From an uncultured Acidobacteriota bacterium (GTDB lineage Bacteria > Acidobacteriota > Terriglobia > UBA7540), in contig CALCEB010000100.1 in assembly GCA_937900045.1 (NCBI GenBank), forward strand, positions 1 to 5,502: 5,502 nucleotides of DNA, given 5' to 3'. Under the pieces are notes generated by a model that saw only the letters and a list, made by a program, of their open reading frames with translations, did no database searches and was not told where the DNA came from. Positions within the stretch are counted from its first letter, which is position 1, and every line of letters starts with the position of its first letter. The position numbers and the translations under genes were made by a program. Shown in pieces: positions 1 to 5,000 of the stretch.

Positions 1-25
1 CTAAGATTAATTGTCCTTCACTGAC

Positions 26-53
26 ACCTCACACCTAAAACCTGGTACCTGCT
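26..53. repeat. Degenerate heptamer tandem repeat (ACCTNNN, four units)
   Basis: The tetramer ACCT recurs exactly every seven bases, at 26, 33, 40 and 47, giving the units ACCTCAC, ACCTAAA, ACCTGGT and ACCTGCT. Only the first four bases of each unit are conserved. Short heptameric satellites of this general type occur in intergenic DNA of many bacteria, so this may be a decayed or short copy. Four degenerate units are few, and chance cannot be excluded. Confidence 0.4.
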
Positions 54-290
54 TTTCACTCGTTTCCCGTCGTCGTCTTTCCAGTGGCACTTGTCATGCC
101 ACAGGGATTTCAAAGTCAAACCAATGATAATAAAACGGATAGAATTCGTATGTGAACTTGGTGGGATCACAAATTGTCCGCTATTGGGATCAAGTTGTGC
201 GAAAGTGAACACTTGAACGGAAGGCGGGCGCAGGGTCCAGCCATTTCCTGAGCAAGATACACTGGCTTTGGATGGGGGATAAAGCGTTCT
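54..290. other. Intergenic DNA downstream of the PEP-CTERM gene, no gene seen
   Basis: This stretch lies beyond the terminator of the minus-strand PEP-CTERM gene. The longest minus-strand reading frame here (18-212, GTG start) has no upstream Shine-Dalgarno, ends inside the heptamer repeat, stays open upstream through the terminator hairpin, and resembles no family I know. I see no RNA gene, mobile element or strong promoter. Confidence 0.6.
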
Positions 291-340
291 GGAAAGAAAA
301 CGGGAGAGTCCCGAAGGTGCAACCCTCGAACCTCTCCCGT
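291..340 (-). terminator. Rho-independent terminator of the PEP-CTERM gene
   Basis: Read on the minus strand, a 9-bp perfect stem (ACGGGAGAG at 340-332 with CTCTCCCGT at 308-300) is followed at once by the T-rich run TTTTCTTTCC (300-291). The 23-base loop can form a second stem, CGAGGG (328-323) with CCTTCG (317-312), closing a 5-base loop, so the hairpin is two-tiered. It begins about 25 bases past the TAG stop of the PEP-CTERM gene, where a terminator is expected. There is no comparable T-run on the plus strand, so it is probably one-directional. Confidence 0.85.
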
Positions 341-364
341 AGTATAACTTCTATGCTGACATAA

Positions 365-1144
365 CTACTTGCCAAAGCGGCGGCGTGCAGCTCCCGCCAG
401 ACCAAGCAGCCCTGTTCCCAACAGAATCAGGCCGGAAGGCTCGGGAGTGCCGGTACCACCGGTAGTCCCGATAACCCCACCTGACATCGCTGGGTCAATG
501 TTTGCGCCGATGTTCTGGGAATTGATGAGCACAAAGTTCTCACCAAAGAAGCTCGAATTCCAGAACGAGTCGTTTAGCGGCTCCGGAGGTCCGAAAGCGT
601 TCGTACCGTCCGTAGAAGCTTGGAACGAGCGACCAGAGCAAGTACCGTTGTTCGGATCCAAGCAAACGGGAACCACTGACAGCCAGTAAGTACCCGCTCC
701 GAGTTTGATTCCGGTGAGACCGGTGACGGCCACCGCGAAATCTTCAAACCCGAAATCGTTGATATGGGTATCCGTCACGACCGGGGTATTGGTCGAGCCA
801 GAGAAGAGCAAGGTGCCGCCGTTGCCTGAAGAAACGCCACTGCGGATCTCCCAATCGGCAGAGAGAGCCGTAATGTTCATGAGGTTGTCGGTGAACAGGC
901 CTGTAATGTTCCAGGTCTTCCCGGTTGGAACCACAAACGGCGTGTAGATGCTCGACTGGTTCACAGTCAAATCCATCTCATTAGCAAGGCCGTTCGCATT
1001 CGGATCGCTGGGGTTAAGGTCGCCCCCGTAGAACAAGCACGGATTGCAATACGAGGGTGGAGCAGTGCCTGCAACTGCAGTTTTAGGAATGAACGAAACC
1101 ATCGCTGCAGCAACAGCAAGCGCACAAAGCACTTTTAGCTTCAT
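365..1144 (-). CDS. PEP-CTERM sorting domain-containing exported protein
   Basis: This is a complete 259-residue exported protein. The N-terminus is a Sec signal peptide: MKLK, a hydrophobic core of about residues 5-19, then a probable cleavage after AVA at residue 25. The C-terminus is a textbook PEP-CTERM tail: a Gly/Thr-rich linker, the motif TPEP at 233-236, a hydrophobic segment at about 238-253 (LILLGTGLLGLAGA) and a basic end, RRRFGK. In known systems such tails are recognised by an exosortase at the inner membrane, which removes the tail and releases the protein to the surface, often together with exopolysaccharide. The middle (about 26-230) is rich in Thr, Ser, Gly and Asn and looks like a beta-sandwich. 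It has two close cysteine pairs (C33/C36 as CNPC, and C161/C169) that could form disulfides after export. I do not recognise a catalytic motif, so the specific role is unknown. The ATG start is supported by a strong AGGAGG seven bases upstream, and a terminator follows the stop. No exosortase or partner gene lies in the window. Class call strong; function open. Confidence 0.93.
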   Translation of the reverse strand: MKLKVLCALAVAAAMVSFIPKTAVAGTAPPSYCNPCLFYGGDLNPSDPNANGLANEMDLTVNQSSIYTPFVVPTGKTWNITGLFTDNLMNITALSADWEIRSGVSSGNGGTLLFSGSTNTPVVTDTHINDFGFEDFAVAVTGLTGIKLGAGTYWLSVVPVCLDPNNGTCSGRSFQASTDGTNAFGPPEPLNDSFWNSSFFGENFVLINSQNIGANIDPAMSGGVIGTTGGTGTPEPSGLILLGTGLLGLAGAARRRFGK

Positions 1145-1150
1145 CAGTCT

Positions 1151-1158
1151 TCCTCCTT
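1151..1158 (-). promoter_or_regulatory. Shine-Dalgarno of the PEP-CTERM gene
   Basis: On the minus strand the sequence AAGGAGGA lies here, and AGGAGG (1157-1152) is separated by seven bases from the ATG at 1144-1142. This near-ideal site fixes the start codon. I could not find a convincing -35/-10 pair or a -24/-12 sigma-54 promoter in the 150 bases further upstream. Confidence 0.85.
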
Positions 1159-1252
1159 ATGGGGTCCCCCTGGTGAGGGTAGCTCTTAAAAAATCGATGT
1201 AATCAGAATCCCAACAAGGCTTACTGCCTGTCGGTCCTGCTTCCATTGCATG

Positions 1253-1281
1253 ACCTCTCTGAAGCAAGTATTCGGAGAGGT
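1253..1281 (+). repeat. Inverted repeat (11-bp stem, 7-base loop)
   Basis: ACCTCTC (1253-1259) pairs with GAGAGGT (1275-1281), and inside it GAA (1261-1263) pairs with TTC (1271-1273). The position between them is T1260 against G1274, a wobble in plus-strand RNA and a mismatch in DNA. The loop is GCAAGTA. There is no T-run on either side, so it is not a terminator. It lies about 110 bases upstream of the PEP-CTERM start and could be an operator-like site or a leader hairpin; nothing shows which. Confidence 0.5.
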
Positions 1282-1402
1282 ACCGCCGACTCGCAACCAA
1301 AACCGAGAGCCTTTGGAACCTCATGCTGATTTCAAAGTCGCCCGGTCAAGCAAAACACAAGTCGGTTATCGCCATGCAATACTGCAATTTAATATCCAAT
1401 CT

Positions 1403-1427
1403 TTCTATTGGGTTCTTCCCAATAGAA
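1403..1427. repeat. Perfect 10-bp hairpin, 5-base loop
   Basis: TTCTATTGGG (1403-1412) and CCCAATAGAA (1418-1427) are perfectly complementary around the loop TTCTT. Next to it, ATGGG (1431-1435) can pair with CCCAT (1446-1450), and ATCCCAT (1444-1450) can instead pair with ATGGGAT (1481-1487) around a small inner CTTC/GAAG stem, so two mutually exclusive folds are possible. No T-run follows on either strand. Role unknown. Confidence 0.55.
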
Positions 1428-1487
1428 TGAATGGGTTACGGGAATCCCATGACTAGCTTCCGGCTGAAGAAGTGAATCCGATGGGAT

Positions 1488-1506
1488 GAAAGTGGAAAAC
1501 ACTTTC
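1488..1506. repeat. Perfect 7-bp hairpin, 5-base loop
   Basis: GAAAGTG (1488-1494) and CACTTTC (1500-1506) flank the loop GAAAA. It follows the ATGGGAT arm of the preceding alternative fold almost directly. A stem this short could arise by chance; it is listed because it is one of a row of closely spaced hairpins. Confidence 0.4.
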
Positions 1507-1511
1507 CCTCC

Positions 1512-1562
1512 CAGCTCAAGCCGTAACGCCGTTGCTCGCCACGCAATCGTTCACTTGAGCTG
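1512..1562. repeat. Compound inverted repeat (9-bp outer stem, nested inner stem)
   Basis: CAGCTCAAG (1512-1520) is the exact reverse complement of CTTGAGCTG (1554-1562). Inside the 33-base loop, AACG (1525-1528) pairs with CGTT (1548-1551) and TTGC (1532-1535) with GCAA (1543-1546), giving a long interrupted helix. A further small stem, TCCCTC/GAGGGA, follows at 1585-1601. No coding or terminator role is evident. Confidence 0.5.
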
Positions 1563-1648
1563 CTCCTGGGAGTTCCCGCCCCAATCCCTCAAGCCGAGGG
1601 AGATCGCTCACTGGCGCCGGAGGGATATTCCTAAGGTTAGTGGCGCAA

Positions 1649-1758
1649 TTTGCTGTAGCGGCGCTCGGAGCCTGCCCTGGAAGGGAGCGCCGGAAACCGT
1701 TGAGGATACAAGTTCGGCGCTCCCTTCCAGGGCAGGCTCCGAGCGCCGCTACAGCAAA
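1649..1758. repeat. Perfect 44-bp inverted repeat, 22-base spacer (MITE/REP-like)
   Basis: The left arm (1649-1692, starting TTTGCTGTAGCGGCGCTCGG) and the right arm (1715-1758, ending CGCCGCTACAGCAAA) are exact reverse complements over all 44 bases. The spacer (1693-1714) is not symmetrical. The arms are GC-rich, and the tips carry a CTGTAGCGGCG/CGCCGCTACAG core resembling dispersed palindromic elements found between genes in several environmental phyla. Transcribed either way it would form an extremely stable hairpin. There is no T-run immediately after it and no obvious target-site duplication. The lack of any mismatch implies a recent origin or strong maintenance. It could be a small non-autonomous mobile element, a REP/BIME-type palindrome moved by a transposase acting in trans, or an RNA hairpin limiting read-through in either direction. 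Confidence 0.9.
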
Positions 1759-2003
1759 GAAACTGAGACACTACCAAACTTTACGCCGGGTTTACATTTG
1801 GCAAGAAACCCAGTGCGATTCAGGAACCATCCTAATTGATTTGAATCCGGCATAAATACATGAATAGATGCATTGCAGCCCCGGCGATGGTTTGTGCTTG
1901 CCGGTGTGGGCAAGCCCCGGTTTGATCCAGGGTGAAAGTCCAATGTGAAGCCAACTCCTTGAAGAGAACACGATATCAGGATGGAATTCTATCTCCAGCG
2001 GGG

Positions 2004-2009
2004 TATAAT
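2004..2009 (+). promoter_or_regulatory. Possible -10 element of the S53 peptidase gene
   Basis: A perfect TATAAT lies 73 bases before the ATG in otherwise GC-rich DNA. The region 16-18 bases upstream (around 1980-1987) shows no TTGACA-like hexamer and there is no extended -10 TG. If used, transcription would start near 2016 and the leader would keep the 2049-2072 hairpin. It also falls inside the candidate structured RNA, in the loop of the 1995-2027 helix, so both readings cannot easily hold. Confidence 0.3.
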
Positions 2010-2048
2010 GACAAGAAATCCCCTGGAAAGCTAAACCAACGGACTGCC

Positions 2049-2072
2049 GGCAGGGTCTTAAAAGACCCCGCC
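2049..2072 (+). promoter_or_regulatory. Leader hairpin abutting the ribosome-binding site
   Basis: GGGTCT (2053-2058) pairs with AGACCC (2063-2068) around TAAA, and after one A/C mismatch GGC (2049-2051) pairs with GCC (2070-2072). The stem ends one base before the GGAGGGG ribosome-binding site. In an alternative fold, ACCCC (2065-2069) can pair with GGGGT (2077-2081), opening the first hairpin and covering part of the Shine-Dalgarno. There is no T-run after the hairpin, so a translational rather than a termination effect would be expected, if it has any effect. Confidence 0.45.
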
Positions 2073-2073
2073 T

Positions 2074-2080
2074 GGAGGGG
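2074..2080 (+). promoter_or_regulatory. Shine-Dalgarno of the S53 peptidase gene
   Basis: GGAGGGG lies just before the ATG at 2083, with four bases between GGAGG and the start. The spacing is short but workable. An in-frame GTG at 2080 would overlap the site, which makes it the less likely start. Confidence 0.65.
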
Positions 2081-2082
2081 TG

Positions 2083-5000
2083 ATGGCAAAGCGAACAGGC
2101 TTCGAGCGAACCGGCAATTCGAGACTTTTCCGGCTCCTTGCCGCTCAAACTTTCGCTTTTGTCTTCCTCTTCCCATTCAAGGCTCCTGCGCAAACCAGCC
2201 GGGTTCCGCCGCGAATTACGCAGGCGGTTGACTTACAGAAGCTGGTCACTCTGCATGGAAACACGCATCCGCTGGCGCGCCCTGAATTTGACCGCGGCGC
2301 AGCGCCGGACAGCCTGCCCCTGGACCATATGCTGCTGGTCCTCGAGCGAGGGCCGGAGCAAGAATTGGCGCTGAGTCAATTACTTGACGCTCAGCAAGAA
2401 AAATCCTCGGCCTCGTATCATCAATGGCTCACCCCCGCCCAGTTTGGCCAGCAATTTGGCCCCGCTGACTCAGACATCGAAGCCGTCAGCGATTGGCTCA
2501 CCTCCCAAGGCTTTCAGATCGATCGAGTGGCCACCGGCCGCACGGTGATCGAGTTCTCCGGCACGGCGGGACAAGTGCGCCAGGCGCTGCACACGGAAAT
2601 TCACAAATATGCCGTCAACGGCAAAGTTCATTGGGCCAATGCCAGCGATCCGCAGATTCCAGCGGCGCTGTCGCCAGTTGTGGCCGGCGTCGCCTCACTG
2701 AATAACTTTCGCCGCAAGCCGTTGCTTCATCGCATCGGCACTTTTTCACGGTCGAAAGCGACGGGCGAGATCCGGCCGCTGTTCACTTACACCTCGACGG
2801 GTCAAACCTTTCATGCTCTGGGCCCGGGTGATTTTTCCACGATTTACAACCTCCAGCCGCTCTACCAGGCCGGCCTCAACGGCGCCGGGCAGACCATCGC
2901 CATCGTCGCCCAATCAAACGTCAATATTCAGGACGCGCGCGACTTTCGCACTTTGTTCGGCTTGCCCGCCAATGACCCGCAGATCATCCTGAACGGTCCT
3001 GATCCGGGGATCGTAAGCGGAGATGAGGGCGAAACCGACCTCGACATGGAGTGGGCAGGGGCGGTGGCCAGGAACGCGGCCCTGGATGTGGTTGTTTCGG
3101 AGACCACTGAGACCACCGCGGGAATCGATCTCTCCGCCCTCTACGTCATTGACAACAACATCGCGCCGGTCATGAGCGAGAGCTACGGCGGGTGCGAATC
3201 TTCGCTGGGCATCGCCGGAAACACTTTCTACAGCACTCTCTGGGAGCAAGCCGCCGCGCAAGGCATCACCGTTCTGATTTCTACGGGCGACAACGGCTCC
3301 GCCGGTTGTGATGGCGCATCCGGCGAAACGGCCGCATTGAACGGCCTGGCGGTCAGCGGATTCGCCTCCACGCCCTTTGACGTTGCGGTGGGAGGAACGG
3401 ATTTTGACGACGCCACGACCTCATCCAAGTATTGGAGCGCCAAAAACAATTCACTGTCGCAATCGTCCGCTCTGTCCTACATTCCTGAGATCACCTGGAA
3501 CGATTCCTGCGCCCAGTCGGGCCTGAAAGGCTGCGCCAGCGTCAATAGCGATGGCCAGGACGTGGTGGCGGGCGGCGGCGGTCCAAGCACCTGCGGCGCG
3601 CTGACGGGTACAGACCCGAATGCCACTTGCGTTAAAGGTTACTCCAAGCCAGCGTGGCAAACCGGAACTGGCGTTCCCAATGACGGTGCGCGCGATACGC
3701 CCGATGTTTCGATGTTTGCAGCGGATGGATTGAATGGCAGCTTTTACATCATATGCCAGGCAGACGCCAACCAGAATACCAACTCCTCTTGCAACCTGGG
3801 CGCTCCCTATCAGGACTTTCAGGGCGTGGGGGGGACGTCGGCCTCGACACAAGTCTTTGCCGGTATCATGGCGCTGGTCAATCAGAAGACCAGCGCGCGG
3901 CAGGGCAATGCCAATTACGTGCTTTATAAGCTGGCCGCACAGAACGGAGCGAGTTGCGCTTCGAACTCCGGCGCCGTGGGCAACGCCTCCTGCATTTTTT
4001 ACGACGTCATCACCGGCAACAATTCGGTGGCTTGCCAGAGCGGCACACCCAATTGCGGCAATTCGGGAACCAGTGGCTACGGCGTCTTGGTAGCCCCCGG
4101 CAGCCCTTCCACGCCCGCTTGGACCACCGCGGCCGGCTATGACCTGGCTACAGGGCTTGGAACCGTCAACGCCGCGAACCTGGTGAATAACTGGAGCTCG
4201 GTCAGCTTCACACCATCGACCACCACCATCACCAATTTATCCCCCACCACGCTCACCCACGGCCAACCGGTGAACGTCACCATCCAGGTGAGCGCCAAAT
4301 CCGGTACGCCCACGGGCGCTGTCTCGCTCCTCGGCGGTCCTAGCAACGCTTCTCTTGGCATCGCCGACTTCACACTCACCAACGGCACCGCTTCCGGGGC
4401 AACCAGTTTGTTGCCGGGCGGAACGTACACCGTGACGGCGCATTATGCGGGCGACGGAAACTACGCGGCCAGCGACTCCACTCCCCCGATTCAAGTCACG
4501 GTAAACAAGGAAAACAGCAAGATACAAGTGAGTATCCTCACGACCGGCCTGAACGGGAATATAACGAGCAATAACGCAACGCTGCTGGCCTACGGTTCTC
4601 CCTACCTGTTGCGGTCAAGCGTCACCAATGCGGCGGGCAATTCCTGCTCGTCCAATCAAATCCCTGTCACCGGCTGTCCCACGGGAAGCGTGACCCTGAC
4701 CGATAGCGGCAAGCCGCTTGACCTCGGCACGTACACATTGAACAGTCTCGGTAACCTCGAAGATCAGCTCATCCAGCTTCTCCCGGGCGCGCATATCCTG
4801 ATGGCGGCCTACGCCGGGGACAACAGTTTCAACGCCAGCTCATCACCCCAGGATGCGGTCACGGTCACACAAGCGGCCACCGGGACCAGCCTCACCGCCA
4901 ACCCGCCGACTGTTCAGTCCGGCAGCACCGTCACTCTGACGGCGGTAATTAATACGCAAAGCAACGGCGTTGCGCCCTCCGGCACGGTACAGTTCTTGAA

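Larger units (their letters stand above)
1145..2082. other. Long, hairpin-rich intergenic region between divergent genes
   Basis: These 938 bases separate two divergently transcribed genes. The open frames in the region (for example 1250-1456, 1486-1839 and 1932-2231, all plus) lack Shine-Dalgarno sequences and recognisable domains, and one of them runs through both arms of the 44-bp inverted repeat, so I treat them as non-coding. The region instead contains inverted repeats at 1253-1281, 1403-1427, 1488-1506, 1512-1562, 1585-1601, 1649-1758, 1788-1811, 1896-1915, 1995-2027 and 2049-2072. The more notable ones have their own entries. No transposase or intron-encoded protein is present. Confidence 0.6.
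1860..2082 (+). ncRNA. Candidate structured RNA or retroelement-RNA remnant upstream of the peptidase gene
   Basis: This stretch contains several stable helices on the plus strand: GCTTGCC/GGCAAGC (1896-1902 with 1909-1915, 6-base loop); CCA..GGGG (1995-2003, two-base bulge) with CCCCTGG (2021-2027); and the GGGTCT/AGACCC hairpin (2053-2068). It also has unpaired purine-rich motifs such as GGTGAAAGTCC (1931-1941), a string similar to motifs I associate with domain I of some bacterial group II introns. GTGTG at 1904-1908 would fit an intron 5' boundary (GUGYG), but no domain V, reverse transcriptase or 3' boundary is visible. The region could therefore be a decayed intron end, an unnamed structured RNA, or ordinary leader DNA with chance helices. 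The intron comparison is from memory and is weak. Confidence 0.25.

Noticed and set aside
18..212. Minus-strand open frame of 64 codons downstream of the PEP-CTERM gene
   Set aside because: It depends on a GTG start without a ribosome-binding site, ends in the heptamer repeat and stays open upstream through the terminator. A fragment of a decayed gene cannot be excluded, but nothing identifies it.
369..947. Plus-strand open frames opposite the PEP-CTERM gene (369-689 and 705-947)
   Set aside because: They are antisense shadows of a well-supported gene with signal peptide, sorting tail, Shine-Dalgarno and terminator.
1160..1330. Sigma-54 type (-24/-12) promoter or cyclic-di-GMP riboswitch upstream of the PEP-CTERM gene
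   Set aside because: Some PEP-CTERM genes are controlled by sigma-54-dependent regulators, so I looked for GG-N10-GC with the right context and for GEMM core motifs on the minus strand, and found neither.
1403..1427. Perfect 10-bp hairpin as a Rho-independent terminator
   Set aside because: No run of T follows it on either strand, and no gene ends nearby.
1486..1839. Plus-strand open frame of 117 codons in the intergenic region
   Set aside because: It has no Shine-Dalgarno, runs through both arms and the spacer of the perfect 44-bp inverted repeat, has low-complexity basic composition and no recognisable domain.
1904..2082. Firm call of a group II intron
   Set aside because: Only a GTGTG and a GGTGAAAGTCC-like string fit; there is no domain V/VI hairpin, no reverse transcriptase and no defined 3' boundary, so it is kept only as a low-confidence hypothesis.
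1932..2231. Plus-strand open frame of 99 codons overlapping the peptidase start
   Set aside because: It overlaps the signal-peptide region of the S53 gene in another frame and covers the helix-rich segment; no Shine-Dalgarno or protein family supports it. If homologues are annotated elsewhere they may be translations of a conserved RNA.
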